From Desulfobacteraceae bacterium (lineage in GTDB: Bacteria > Desulfobacterota > Desulfobacteria > Desulfobacterales > Desulfosarcinaceae), in assembly GCA_013003715.1 (NCBI GenBank), contig JABDIN010000048.1, positions 1 to 64,000 on the forward strand: a DNA stretch of 64,000 nt. Direction: 5' to 3'. Below, in pieces: positions 54,031-63,922 of this stretch; the first letter of the stretch is position 1; each line of letters begins with the position of its first letter. The position numbers were made by a program, and so were the translations under genes. A model generated the notes under the pieces. That model was not told the DNA's origin. It searched no databases and saw only the letters and a program-made list of their open reading frames with translations.

Positions 54031-56304
54031 TCAGAGAGGTTCCCTGTGACCGCATTCCTTGTTAATGCAGATGAGAAAAGTTCCATTTTTTTTGGTGGTT
54101 TTTTCGGTCATTATCTCAGCATCGCAGGCCGGGCACCGTTTGTTCACGGGCATATCCCAGGTGGCGAAATCGCAGTCGGGATATTTATTGCAGCCATAAA
54201 ATATCTTTCCCCGCCGGGAGCTCTTCTCAACAACATCTCCCTCACACCCCTTCTGGGGACATTTGACACCAATTGATTTCCCGTTCGCGGTTGAAGTCAA
54301 AGAACGCGTATTTTTACAATCCGGATATCCCGAGCAGGCCAGGAATTCACCATATTTGCCTCTTTTGACGACCATATTATTGCCGCACTGGCTGCATTTT
54401 TCATCGGTAACGGTCACTTCGGCGGGTTCCACGGTTTGAATACGGCCTTTTTCATCCCGTACATAATCTCTGGAGTAGGTACATTCCGGATAACCGCTGC
54501 ATGCCAGGAAATGACCATTTTTCCCGATTTTAATGCTTAACTTGTTCTTGTTGCATTGCGGGCAAATTTTATCTGTTGGGAGCCCGACGCCTTTTACACT
54601 GACCATTTCCCGGGAAGCGTTGTCCAGACTGTCCTTGAACGGGCCATAGAATTGGTTCAGCACGTTAAGGGCTTCAATTTCCGCACCCTCGACACGGTCC
54701 AGATCGTTTTCCAACTGGGCGGTAAAGGCCACATCTAAAATGCCGGGGAAATTATCGACCAGCAACTCATTGACGATGTATCCGAGTTCGCTGGGACGAA
54801 AATAACCACTTATCAGATCCACATACCCCTTGTCCCGGATCGTGGATAAGATACTGGCATAGGTGCTGGGCCTGCCGATACCGTTCTCTTCGAGTTCCTT
54901 GACCAGTGATGCCTCCGAGAAGCGTGGCGGTGGCTGGGTGAAATGCTGCTTGGGGTCGATTTTTTCCGGCCTTAGTGTCTGGCCCTCCGAGAATTCCGGT
55001 AATTCCTGTTTCTTTTTCCCTTTTTCGTCTTCCTGATCGGCGGATAGGTAAACTTTCATGAAACCCTGAAACTTGGTGGTGGAACCGCTGACGGTGAAGG
55101 TATAATCGCCCGCTTTTATCGACACCATTTTCTGGTCGACCAACGCTTGTGTCATCTGGGAAGCGACAAATCGCTGCCATATCAATTTGTACAATGACAA
55201 TTGATCACGATTCAGATGTGGTGCCACTTTTTCCGGTGTATTCCAGACTGATGTCGGCCGTATGGCCTCATGCGCATCTTGCGCTTTTTTCTTATTTTTA
55301 AAATACCGGGGTTTCTCCAAGGCATAGTTATCCCCGAATTTATCCCGGATCAGAGATTGCGCTTCCAACGCGGCTTCCTCTGCGATCCGGATGGAATCGG
55401 TTCTCATATAAGTGATCAATCCGACAGGTTCAGCCGGTCCCAAATCAATGCCCTCATACAATTGTTGGGCAACCACCATGGTTTTTTTAGCGGAATATCT
55501 AAGTTTGCGGATTGCATCCTGCTGCAATTTGCTGGTGATAAACGGGGGAAGCGGGTTCTTGCGTATGGTTCTGTTAACGATTTTATCAACGACAAACTGG
55601 GCAGCGTTCAGATCATCGAGTATTTGATCGGCCGCCTCCTTGTTCGGGATATGAATTTTTTTACCGTCTTTTTTCACCAATTTGGCGTCAAAGGCGGGTG
55701 GCAGTTCACCATTGAGCAGGGCGGTGATTGACCAATATTCTTCCGGTTCGAATGCCTGAATGGCCCGTTCACGATCGCAAATGATTCGAACCGCTACGGA
55801 TTGTACACGACCTGCGCTTAACCCTCCCTTTACCTTTCGCCATAACAGGGGTGAAATCTGGTATCCCACAAGCCTGTCCAGGATGCGCCGGGCCTTTTGC
55901 GCCTCGTATTTATCCTTGTTCAAGGTTTCCGGCGACGCCATGGCCTTGTGAATTGCGTTTTTCGTGAGTTCATGGAACAAGACGCGATGAAAAGTACGGT
56001 CTTTCTTTTTCAGTACCTCCGCTGTGTGCCAGGCAATGGCTTCTCCTTCCCGGTCCGGGTCGGGGGCGAGGTATATGTCCTTGCAGTCACCTGCAGCGGT
56101 CTTCAATGACGAGATCACCTTCTGCTTGCCTTTTATGGCCCGGTATTTCGGTTTGAATCCATCTTCGATATCAATACCGATCTCTTTTTCGGGCAGATCG
56201 CGGATATGTCCCACTGTGGCAGCCACATTATATTCACCGCCCAGATATTTTTTTATTGTTCGCACCTTCGTTGGTGACTCAACAACGACTAATGGTTTTG
56301 CCAC
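54031..56304 (-). CDS. topA: DNA topoisomerase I
   Basis: A 757-residue type IA topoisomerase that relaxes negative supercoils. The Toprim domain starts LVVVESPTKVRTIKKYLG, with DPDREGEAIAWHT as its acidic motif, and the catalytic Tyr is in GLITYMRTDS near residue 300. The C-terminal part has three complete four-Cys zinc ribbons (starting CPQCNKNK, CSQCGNNM, CPQKGCEG) and a fourth (CPACDAEI ... CINKEC). The start is GTG with GAGG seven bases ahead. It follows dprA, a common pairing. Confidence 0.95.
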   Translation of the reverse strand: MAKPLVVVESPTKVRTIKKYLGGEYNVAATVGHIRDLPEKEIGIDIEDGFKPKYRAIKGKQKVISSLKTAAGDCKDIYLAPDPDREGEAIAWHTAEVLKKKDRTFHRVLFHELTKNAIHKAMASPETLNKDKYEAQKARRILDRLVGYQISPLLWRKVKGGLSAGRVQSVAVRIICDRERAIQAFEPEEYWSITALLNGELPPAFDAKLVKKDGKKIHIPNKEAADQILDDLNAAQFVVDKIVNRTIRKNPLPPFITSKLQQDAIRKLRYSAKKTMVVAQQLYEGIDLGPAEPVGLITYMRTDSIRIAEEAALEAQSLIRDKFGDNYALEKPRYFKNKKKAQDAHEAIRPTSVWNTPEKVAPHLNRDQLSLYKLIWQRFVASQMTQALVDQKMVSIKAGDYTFTVSGSTTKFQGFMKVYLSADQEDEKGKKKQELPEFSEGQTLRPEKIDPKQHFTQPPPRFSEASLVKELEENGIGRPSTYASILSTIRDKGYVDLISGYFRPSELGYIVNELLVDNFPGILDVAFTAQLENDLDRVEGAEIEALNVLNQFYGPFKDSLDNASREMVSVKGVGLPTDKICPQCNKNKLSIKIGKNGHFLACSGYPECTYSRDYVRDEKGRIQTVEPAEVTVTDEKCSQCGNNMVVKRGKYGEFLACSGYPDCKNTRSLTSTANGKSIGVKCPQKGCEGDVVEKSSRRGKIFYGCNKYPDCDFATWDMPVNKRCPACDAEIMTEKTTKKNGTFLICINKECGHREPL

Positions 56305-56495
56305 GTAATTACCTCATTGTTCATTGATTCAGTTGCACTGGTTAAGACCGAAAATACGAAGTTGGCCCCATGCCCGGTGTACCGGTCTCCACATACCGGT
56401 TGATATTGTAATCGCAGATTTCCAAAATTCAACCCTGTGAACGAATTTCCGGTGTAAAAATCTGGTTTCCCTTACGAACGATGACTCGTCCTTTT

Positions 56496-57611
56496 TCAGG
56501 TACCGGCGTCTTTCACAATGCTGAAAAGCTTACCCTGAGATTGTTGGACAATCCCTTTGATTTCGAGTTGTAACAAAACGCTTGAGAGCAATCCGGGTGC
56601 CATCTCACTTTTCCGGATAATATCATCGATATGCATCGGATAGGGTTCCAGCAGGTGCACGACCCTGTCTTCATCCGTCGTCAGACCATTCATTTTGTCG
56701 CTGTGACCACTGGTTTGTCCGTCATCATTCTGAATTGAAATATTGATGAACGGTAACTCCTCCAGAATGTCTTGTACATGTTCCACCAGTTTGGCGCCTT
56801 GCTTAATCAGGGTATGGGTGCCGGTACTTTTATAAGAATTTATGCTGCCCGGCACGGCAAATACTTCTCGATTCTGTTCCGCAGCAAGCCGGGCCGTGAT
56901 CAGCGAACCACTTTTACGGGCGGCCTCCACAACCACCGTGCCGTAGGTCATGCCGCTGATAATGCGGTTTCGAATTGGGAAATGATGCGGTTCCGGACCA
57001 CTGTTCAATGGAAACTCGGAGATTACGGCACCATTTTCGGCAATTCGATGAAATAGTTTAGTATTTTCCGCCGGGTAAATTTTCTTCAACCCGCTGCCGA
57101 GTACCGCGATGGTTTTCCCTTTTCCCGCCAGTGCGCCCTGGTGCGCCGCCGTATCGATACCGCGCGCCATCCCACTCACCACCGTAACACCGTTGCCGGC
57201 CAGGCTTGATCCCAGGTGTTCAGCCGCTTGTATTCCATAGGAGGTGGCGTTTCTCGATCCGACCACCGCGACCGGAGGTCCAAGACTATCGATGCGCCCG
57301 TAAACATAAAGGAAAGGCGGGGGATCCGGAATTTCGCTTAACAGTGTTGGATACCGATCGTCTGTTTGAAGAATAATGTGATATCCGGATTTGAAAACCG
57401 TCTCAATCTCTTCGGCTGCCCAATCCGGTACCGCATGCCGCCGGATAGCTGTTGCCTGAGGACTGGATATGCCCTGGACCTGGGTCAACTCACCGTGAGA
57501 AGCTGATAATACCTGATCCGGTGATTGGAAATGACGGAGTAAACGGTTGAAGAGCAGGTTACCGATTCCCGGTACACTTTTTAAGGTTAGCCACGGAAGC
57601 AGATTTTCCAT
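56496..57611 (-). CDS. dprA: DNA-processing protein DprA/Smf
   Basis: A 371-residue protein that loads RecA on incoming single-stranded DNA. An N-terminal helix-hairpin-helix region (LKSVPGIGNLLFNRLLRHF) is followed by the DprA Rossmann domain with VAVVGSRNATSYG, VSGMARGIDTAAHQGAL and IAVLGSGLKKIYPAEN, and GLVVEA-type GTVVVEAARKSGSLITARLA. The C-terminal residues from about 310 form a winged helix (VVHLLEPYPMHIDDIIRKS). topA follows on the same strand. Confidence 0.93.
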   Translation of the reverse strand: MENLLPWLTLKSVPGIGNLLFNRLLRHFQSPDQVLSASHGELTQVQGISSPQATAIRRHAVPDWAAEEIETVFKSGYHIILQTDDRYPTLLSEIPDPPPFLYVYGRIDSLGPPVAVVGSRNATSYGIQAAEHLGSSLAGNGVTVVSGMARGIDTAAHQGALAGKGKTIAVLGSGLKKIYPAENTKLFHRIAENGAVISEFPLNSGPEPHHFPIRNRIISGMTYGTVVVEAARKSGSLITARLAAEQNREVFAVPGSINSYKSTGTHTLIKQGAKLVEHVQDILEELPFINISIQNDDGQTSGHSDKMNGLTTDEDRVVHLLEPYPMHIDDIIRKSEMAPGLLSSVLLQLEIKGIVQQSQGKLFSIVKDAGT

Positions 57612-57644
57612 GATTTTCGAATTATATTGGCTGTTTCTCCCCGG

Positions 57645-58679
57645 TTATCTCGCTTTTTTTTGCCATGCCAACAAGATTGGGCTCGCAACGTATATGCTTG
57701 AATAGGTACCGACCATTACACCGACAATCAGGGCAAATGCAAAATCATGAATTATCCCGCCCCCGAGCACAAACAAGGACATCACCACGGCCAGTGTCGT
57801 CAGAGAGGTCAGGATCGTACGGCTGAGGGTTTCATTCACACTTCTGTTGATTATAAATGATAACGGCTGTTTCGGAAGCTTCCGATTGTTTTCACGGATA
57901 CGGTCATAGACAATGATGGTGTCATTCAATGAATAGCCGATAATGGTGAGAAGCGCAGCGATTATCGGAAGGGTGAACTCCTTATCGAACAAGGAGAATA
58001 TGCCGACTGTAATCGTCACGTCATGTATCAGCGCGACGATGGCACCCATGGCGAACTTCAATTCGAGGGTCCAGAAAATGATCAGGCTGACAATCAGGGC
58101 GGCAAGCATTAAGAAGGGGATGCTCACATCAAATATATTGAGAACGTATACCGCAGTCGCCAGTGCGGCTGCAACGATTCCGCTGAGCATCCATTTCAAT
58201 TCAAACCGGCCGGAAATATAGATGGTGATGAGCAGCAAGGCATAAAACATGGCAAAGAGGGCTTTCTCTCTCAAGTCCCTGCCCACCTGGGGGCCGACCA
58301 TTTCAACCCGCTGAATCTCCACTTCCGCGCCTGTCGAAGCCGATAGCGCGGTGGTGAGTTGACCGTTGAAATCATCCATTGTCGTAATGGACGAGTCCGT
58401 ACGGATTAAATACTCATTCTTTGTGGAAGCGCCGAATTGCTGAACGGAAGAGTTGCCCAGGGCTGCGGCATCAAGACCCGCTGCGATACTCTTTAGATCG
58501 GTGGCTGTGCTGAATTTTATCTGAACAAGTGTCCCCCCGGCAAAGTCGATGCCTTGTCTAGGACCGCCGTGCCATAATAATGAGACAACACATATGGAAA
58601 TCATGGCAACGGAAAATATAAAGGCGATCTTTCGTTTTCCAATAAAATCCAAATTAATGTCGGATTTAATGAATTGCAT
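57645..58679 (-). CDS. secF: Protein translocase subunit SecF
   Basis: A 344-residue inner-membrane protein with six membrane helices. GIDFAGGTLVQIKF opens the periplasmic domain, VGPQVGRDLREKALFAMFYA marks the second helix, and GYSLNDTIIVYDRIRENNRK is the conserved RND-type motif after helix 4. With SecD it uses the proton gradient to help pull proteins out of SecYEG. It follows secD by 92 bp. Confidence 0.95.
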   Translation of the reverse strand: MQFIKSDINLDFIGKRKIAFIFSVAMISICVVSLLWHGGPRQGIDFAGGTLVQIKFSTATDLKSIAAGLDAAALGNSSVQQFGASTKNEYLIRTDSSITTMDDFNGQLTTALSASTGAEVEIQRVEMVGPQVGRDLREKALFAMFYALLLITIYISGRFELKWMLSGIVAAALATAVYVLNIFDVSIPFLMLAALIVSLIIFWTLELKFAMGAIVALIHDVTITVGIFSLFDKEFTLPIIAALLTIIGYSLNDTIIVYDRIRENNRKLPKQPLSFIINRSVNETLSRTILTSLTTLAVVMSLFVLGGGIIHDFAFALIVGVMVGTYSSIYVASPILLAWQKKAR

Positions 58680-58771
58680 CTACTCTTTCCCTTTCAGCAA
58701 CTATGCTCAAATGCGTTCCAAACATGCGCAAATTCGCGGCTGTGTAATAATTAAAAAAAATCAACCGTTGA

Positions 58772-60349
58772 CTAAATACTTATCCTGCGCAGTTTCATCT
58801 TGATCAAGAGATAATCGAAAATGGAACGTGTGAGAATCAATGACGTAAATAAACTGGCAACAACACCCAAGCTCAATGTCACGGCAAATCCCTTGACGGC
58901 TCCGGTACCGAACTGGAACAAGACCAGAGCGGCAATCAGGGTCGTGACGTTGGCATCCAGTATGGTCAGGGTCGCCCTGTCATAACCCGCATCAACGGAA
59001 GCCCTGGGCGTCTTGCCAAGGTTCATCTCTTCCCGTATGCGCTCGAAGATCAGCACATTGGCGTCCACCGCCATACCTATTGTGAGGATGATCCCCGCAA
59101 TTCCGGGCAGGGTCAATGTCGCCTGGAACGCCGCCAGACCGCTGGCGATCAGCAGGATGTTCAGAATCAGTGCAAAATCGGCAATCAGCCCGGAGAATTT
59201 ATAATAGACTATCATGAAAAAGATGACAAAGATGCCGCCGACGCACATGGAGATCAATCCCATGCGAATGGAGTCCAAGCCCAGCGACGGTCCCACGGTC
59301 CGTTCTTCAATTATCTCAACCGGGGCCGGAAGGGCCCCGGCCCGGAGCACAATGGCCAGATCCCTGGCATCGTTCATGGTGAACGATCCGGTAATCCGTG
59401 CCTGACCGCCGGGGATCTTTTCCGTAATCGTGGGGGCGGAATATATTTTATTGTCCAGAACGATCGCCAGACGTTTATTGACGTTTTCTTCGGTGACACG
59501 GGCAAAAAGACGGGAGCCTTTTTTATCCAAGGTAATCGAGACGTACGGGTCATTGTACTGGCTGTCGATTTCCACCCGCGCATCGGTGAGGTAAGCGCCG
59601 GTGAGGGAAGCTCTTTTATTGACTAAAAACGGGGTTTTATCGACGCGTTTAAGCTCCGTATTTTCTTCATCCTGGTACAACACCTCCAGGCCCGGCGGCA
59701 CCTGCCCGCTGATCGCGGCATTGATATCCTTGCTTTCATCCACCAGCTTGAATTCAAGGAGAGCGGTTTTACCAATAAGCTCTTTTGCACGTTGGGTATC
59801 TTTGATCCCGGGCAGTTGAATCTGTATCCGGCGTTCGCCCTGGATACGTATATCCGGTTCACTTACACCGAATTGGTCCACCCGGTTGCGGATGGTTTCC
59901 AGTGCTTGCTCCACGGCGAGGGTCTGGATTCGTTCGCTCTCCACATCGGGCAGATCCAGTTGAAGGGAGAGTGTCCCGTCTTCAATGGTACGCTCCAATT
60001 CCCGCAACTCGGAAAAATCATCGTCCAGTACTTTTCGGAAATTACCGATGTTGTCGTCGCCCGATACCGATACGGCAATCGCCTTGCCGTTGATCAGATC
60101 CAGACCGGAATACCGGACGCGGCTTTTGCGCAATTGTTCCCGAAGCTCCTGAACAATGCGTTCCATGGTGTTTTCCACAGCCTTTTGGGTTTGCACTTCA
60201 AGAATCATGTGCATACCTCCCTGCAGGTCCAGGCCGAGATTGATTTTCTTGTAGGGCCATAAACTCGGCTTGAAGCTCGGCATGATGTATATAATAGCGG
60301 CGATCACCACTATAATCACGACAACGGTTCTCCACGAAAAATTCTTCAA
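58772..60349 (-). CDS. secD: Protein translocase subunit SecD
   Basis: A 525-residue inner-membrane protein. INLGLDLQGGMHMILEV is the D1 motif, the periplasmic P1 domain follows (RRIQIQLPGIKDTQRAKELI), and the membrane part has VGPSLGLDSIRMGLISM and AVDANVLIFERIREEMNLGK. The start is TTG 60349 with GAGG nine bases ahead. It is between yajC and secF in the usual order. Confidence 0.95.
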   Translation of the reverse strand: MKNFSWRTVVVIIVVIAAIIYIMPSFKPSLWPYKKINLGLDLQGGMHMILEVQTQKAVENTMERIVQELREQLRKSRVRYSGLDLINGKAIAVSVSGDDNIGNFRKVLDDDFSELRELERTIEDGTLSLQLDLPDVESERIQTLAVEQALETIRNRVDQFGVSEPDIRIQGERRIQIQLPGIKDTQRAKELIGKTALLEFKLVDESKDINAAISGQVPPGLEVLYQDEENTELKRVDKTPFLVNKRASLTGAYLTDARVEIDSQYNDPYVSITLDKKGSRLFARVTEENVNKRLAIVLDNKIYSAPTITEKIPGGQARITGSFTMNDARDLAIVLRAGALPAPVEIIEERTVGPSLGLDSIRMGLISMCVGGIFVIFFMIVYYKFSGLIADFALILNILLIASGLAAFQATLTLPGIAGIILTIGMAVDANVLIFERIREEMNLGKTPRASVDAGYDRATLTILDANVTTLIAALVLFQFGTGAVKGFAVTLSLGVVASLFTSLILTRSIFDYLLIKMKLRRISI

Positions 60350-60432
60350 AGGTGTTTACCTCATCTCATATATTTTAAACGGATACCGGCGGTGCTGTTG
60401 CTGACATTCGGATTTCAGCGGCACCGCTTGTC

Positions 60433-60768
60433 CTACTTTGCCGCAGGTGTCTGTGCAGGCTGGGCCAGCGCACTGACATTCGCGCGACTGATTTTGACAC
60501 GGACTTTTTCCGCAATCTCCACGGTCAGGGTGTTGTCACTCACACCCGTGATCCGTCCATGCAAGCCGCCGCTGGTTACCACACGGTCGCCTTTTTTCAG
60601 CGCGCTTACCATCTCCCGGTGTTCTTTGGCCTTTTTTTGCTGGGGCCTGATCAGCAGAAAATAAAAGATAACAAACATTAAGATAATGGGGATGAATGAT
60701 GCAAATCCCCCGGCGCCGCCCTGGCCTCCGGCGCCGCTCTGCCCCATTGCATAAGCTATTCCAGTCAA
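60433..60768 (-). CDS. yajC: Preprotein translocase subunit YajC
   Basis: A 111-residue protein with one membrane helix (IPIILMFVIFYFLLI) followed by RPQQKKAKEHREMVSALKKG and a small soluble domain with GDRVVTSGGLHGRITGV. I place the start at TTG 60768 because AAGGAGG lies seven bases ahead and the preceding frame to 60894 has no family similarity. The Gly-rich stretch before the helix (GQSGAGGQGGAGG) is typical in this group. It heads the yajC-secD-secF transcript. Confidence 0.92.
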   Translation of the reverse strand: MTGIAYAMGQSGAGGQGGAGGFASFIPIILMFVIFYFLLIRPQQKKAKEHREMVSALKKGDRVVTSGGLHGRITGVSDNTLTVEIAEKVRVKISRANVSALAQPAQTPAAK

Positions 60769-61077
60769 AACGAGTCCTCCTTGGCAAATATGTATTTTTA
60801 AACAACCGCAACCGGCGATACCGTTGTTGAACCGGCGGTATCCCCTATCAGAAAAGCGCACAGATTCCAAAGGTATTTGGGAAAAAGTGTGCAAGAATTC
60901 ATATTTTTAATGAAAAAGGTAATGTAGCCGATGGTGTCATCAAAACGGCGGAACATTACCTGTGATTGATCATGAATCGAGTGGCGATGATATACTGCAA
61001 AAGCCGGACAAGGTCAAATGGTTCTTTCAGACTTCGGTATCAGGAAAAAATAAGACTCTAACACTTTAATTTCAAGG
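60769..61077. other. 309-bp gap with no recognised feature
   Basis: The stretch between yajC and the LysM-like gene contains no convincing gene or RNA. A promoter for yajC-secDF is expected here, but I see no clear -35/-10 pair. Confidence 0.5.
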
Positions 61078-61866
61078 CTAATCCTGTTCGGCTGGGATCC
61101 AAATATTCTCCCCGTCGAATTCAAGACGATTCACCACGCTGTAATCGATTTGATCCAGCAGTGCGAATACATCCGTCATATTATAGACCACTAGTTTGCT
61201 GTTGGGAACGATGATATCGAGATCGACATCCAGCTTACGCTCACGGATACTATAGATGTGAACCATTTTTTCGGAAAACTTCAGTAATTTACCGACGCCG
61301 GAGCTGAAGCCTCTTTTATTAGGTTCATCGGCTATCGGCGATATGTCGATATCCCGATGTGTTAAATAGTTTTGAAGAAACTTAAAATGTATGTTCCAGA
61401 TGTTATCGCCCCTCTGCACGACATAAATACCGTAGCTGCCGGGGGAACCGGTGGATGATTCACCAAGATCGGATTCAATGAGCTCTTCTTTTTGAAGTTT
61501 GATTTGTTCCAGTATATCCGTCATGGAAACTTCAAACCGGCCGACTTTAATGGATTCTCCCGGCTCGGCGATTAAATCGACGCCATCGCCAATCCCGTAT
61601 TCCTGTTTCCGCTGATCGATTAAAGCGCTGGTGGCATTGTCCGCTCCCAGCTCATTATAGTCGAGCACGGCTTGAGGTTTTATCGGCATCGTCAATGTGG
61701 TGGTGTGTGCTTCTACCTGGTCCGGTGCGCCGGCTTCGGATGGCGGCTCCGGTGCCCGAGGTGAATCAGGCGGATCAATGACACTGAACAGAACAGCCCC
61801 TAAAATAGCGACTCCGATAATTCCGATGACAATCAGTGGTTTTCGTGAACGCTTTATTTCAGACAT
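61078..61866 (-). CDS. Membrane-anchored protein with LysM-like domain
   Basis: A 262-residue protein of unknown function. Residues 1-10 are basic, 10-30 form one membrane helix (PLIVIGIIGVAILGAVLFSV), and 31-60 are Pro/Ala-rich. Residues from about 146 (GIYVVQRGDNIWNIHFKFL) look like the start of a LysM fold, which binds peptidoglycan, and the C-terminal part ends DGENIWIPAEQD. The orientation suggests that most of the protein is in the periplasm. GGAGG precedes the ATG. It lies just downstream of rng. Confidence 0.65.
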   Translation of the reverse strand: MSEIKRSRKPLIVIGIIGVAILGAVLFSVIDPPDSPRAPEPPSEAGAPDQVEAHTTTLTMPIKPQAVLDYNELGADNATSALIDQRKQEYGIGDGVDLIAEPGESIKVGRFEVSMTDILEQIKLQKEELIESDLGESSTGSPGSYGIYVVQRGDNIWNIHFKFLQNYLTHRDIDISPIADEPNKRGFSSGVGKLLKFSEKMVHIYSIRERKLDVDLDIIVPNSKLVVYNMTDVFALLDQIDYSVVNRLEFDGENIWIPAEQD

Positions 61867-61985
61867 GCAGCCTCCATTGCGTTAATCGCTTCCAGCCCGG
61901 CATGGACGTCCATTTTGAATTCAAGGTTATTATGGTCGCTCGTTCGGTACGATGAGCCTTTTTTCGATTTACCGACTCCCCGGTC

Positions 61986-63467
61986 TTATTCAATTTCGCA
62001 GGCGTCCGGTTGGCATTCGAACCGGCTCTCGCCGGGCCTCATTGAACCATCACTTTCTATGATAATGGATAATTTCCGCCGATTTTCCAATTCCAGGATC
62101 TCTTTTCTTTTCTTGTTCAATAGATAGGAGGCTACAGTGTCCGGAACAATACCCTTAACGATTTTTAAATTATCCTTCAGTGTTTCCAGTTTTAATTTTC
62201 TCAAAAAACTGAGACCGAGCATTTCGCTGGACGGCACCTGACCTTTACCCCTGCAGATGGCGCAATTCTCGAAACTACCGAAATCAATGGACGGTCGCAA
62301 CCGCTGCCTGGACATCTCCAGTAGCCCGAATTTGGATATTCTGCCCACTTTGGTTCGCGCTTTGTCTATTCTCAGTTGATCCTTGATGACTTTTTCAACC
62401 TGGTACCGGTGTTTGGCATCTTTCATATCGATAAAGTCAACGACCACCAGCCCTCCCAGGTCCCGCAATTTCAATTGCCGGGCGATTTCTTCGGCGGCTT
62501 CCAGGTTTGTCATCAAGGCGGTTTCTTCTATATTTTTTTTTCGGGTACCCCTTCCGGAGTTTACGTCAATGGATACCAGGGCTTCGGTTTGTTCGATGAC
62601 GATGGATCCACCGGACTTGAGAGAAACCCGGTTTTCGAAGATACTGGAAATCTGGTCCTCCAGTTGGAACTTGGTGAAAATCGGCTTGTCGGACTTGTAG
62701 AGCTTAACAATTTTCTTGTTTTTCGGGGAAATGATGTGGACGAAGTTTTTTATTTCATTGTAAACCGCGTCGTCGTCGATCAATATTTCCGAGATATCCT
62801 GCGTATAATAATCCCGGATCGCCCGTACGCTCAGATTTCTTTCTTTAAACAGTGTTGCCGGGGCTTTTGCCTTAATGCCCTTTTGATTTATATTTCGCCA
62901 TACACGCATCAGATAACGGATGTCTTTGGACAGCATTGTTTTACTGCAGCCTTCACCGGCCGTCCGGATGATGATACCGAAGTCTTCGGGAAGATTCGTC
63001 TTGGAAACAATTTCCTTCAGGCGTTTACGTTCCTCTTCATCCTCTATTTTCCGGGAGATGCCATGATTTTTGCTGCCCGGCATTAAAACGACATACCTTC
63101 CCGGCAGCGAAATGAAGGTCGTCAGCATCGCGCCTTTGCTCATGATGGGATCCTTGGTGACCTGGATGAGCAACTCCTGTCCCCGTTTGACTACCTTGTC
63201 GATATGGATTTCACCGGATTTGGTTTCCTGGTAATAATCGCTATGAATCTCCTGTATCTGGAGAAATCCATGCCGTTCAGAACCAAAATCCACAAACACC
63301 GCCTGGAGGCTGGGTTCAACTCTGGTTATGATTCCTTTATATATATTACCATGAAGGATTTCTCTGGAAGCGCTTTCGATGTGAAAATCGGCAAGCTTGC
63401 TGTCTATGACTTTCGCAATTCTACATTCTTCAGGATCAATGGCATTGATCAATATTTTTTCGTTCAT
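61986..63467 (-). CDS. rng: Ribonuclease G
   Basis: A 493-residue RNase E/G family endonuclease that matures 16S rRNA and starts mRNA decay. An S1 domain at about residues 35-120 (GNIYKGIITRVEPSLQAVFV) is followed by the catalytic core, with the two metal-binding Asp in VSIDVNSGRG near 297 and VVDFIDMKDAK near 340, and a CAICRGKG zinc-link motif near 401. The long C-terminal scaffold of RNase E is absent, which fits RNase G. AAGGA before ATG 63467 supports the start; 63497 is an alternative. Confidence 0.93.
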   Translation of the reverse strand: MNEKILINAIDPEECRIAKVIDSKLADFHIESASREILHGNIYKGIITRVEPSLQAVFVDFGSERHGFLQIQEIHSDYYQETKSGEIHIDKVVKRGQELLIQVTKDPIMSKGAMLTTFISLPGRYVVLMPGSKNHGISRKIEDEEERKRLKEIVSKTNLPEDFGIIIRTAGEGCSKTMLSKDIRYLMRVWRNINQKGIKAKAPATLFKERNLSVRAIRDYYTQDISEILIDDDAVYNEIKNFVHIISPKNKKIVKLYKSDKPIFTKFQLEDQISSIFENRVSLKSGGSIVIEQTEALVSIDVNSGRGTRKKNIEETALMTNLEAAEEIARQLKLRDLGGLVVVDFIDMKDAKHRYQVEKVIKDQLRIDKARTKVGRISKFGLLEMSRQRLRPSIDFGSFENCAICRGKGQVPSSEMLGLSFLRKLKLETLKDNLKIVKGIVPDTVASYLLNKKRKEILELENRRKLSIIIESDGSMRPGESRFECQPDACEIE

Positions 63468-63763
63468 ATAAGACGTGTCCTTATGTTCCTCCTGCATTGT
63501 CCGTGGATAAAGGAATATGGTGATGGTTGGCGGCAGGTAATTCTGGAGTCTGAATAGGTAATTATTGCTATGAAGTCAAACCTAAAATCCTGATGAGACA
63601 TCAGGAGAGGCAACGGTTGCCATTGAAATATACCTTTTCCGGATCGGTATATGAGACAATAAAAGATTTAACTATATGATAATATAGCTAAAATTGAATC
63701 GGGCCATGGACATGCCTTATCCCGTAGACGCCGTTGTGGATGAAATCAGCATAATCCCAAATA

Positions 63764-63798
63764 GGTATCCCCTGATACCAGGGGCGCCACCATGGCGC
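63764..63798. repeat. Cluster of overlapping palindromes upstream of leuS
   Basis: Three perfect hairpins overlap: GGTATC-CCCT-GATACC (63764-63779), CCCCTG-ATAC-CAGGGG (63769-63784) and GCGCCA-CCA-TGGCGC (63784-63798). The first two cannot form at once. The rest of the 455-bp gap between rng and leuS is mostly AT-rich and shows no other feature I can name. Confidence 0.7.
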
Positions 63799-63922
63799 AT
63801 TCTCGCTGTGTTTAACCGGAATGATCGATGACATGGATCTTGAAATTAAGGCTATACTATGACATGGATAAGCTCCAAACAACACTGAAAAGCAACTTAA
63901 ATACAGATAAGGTATGCAAACC

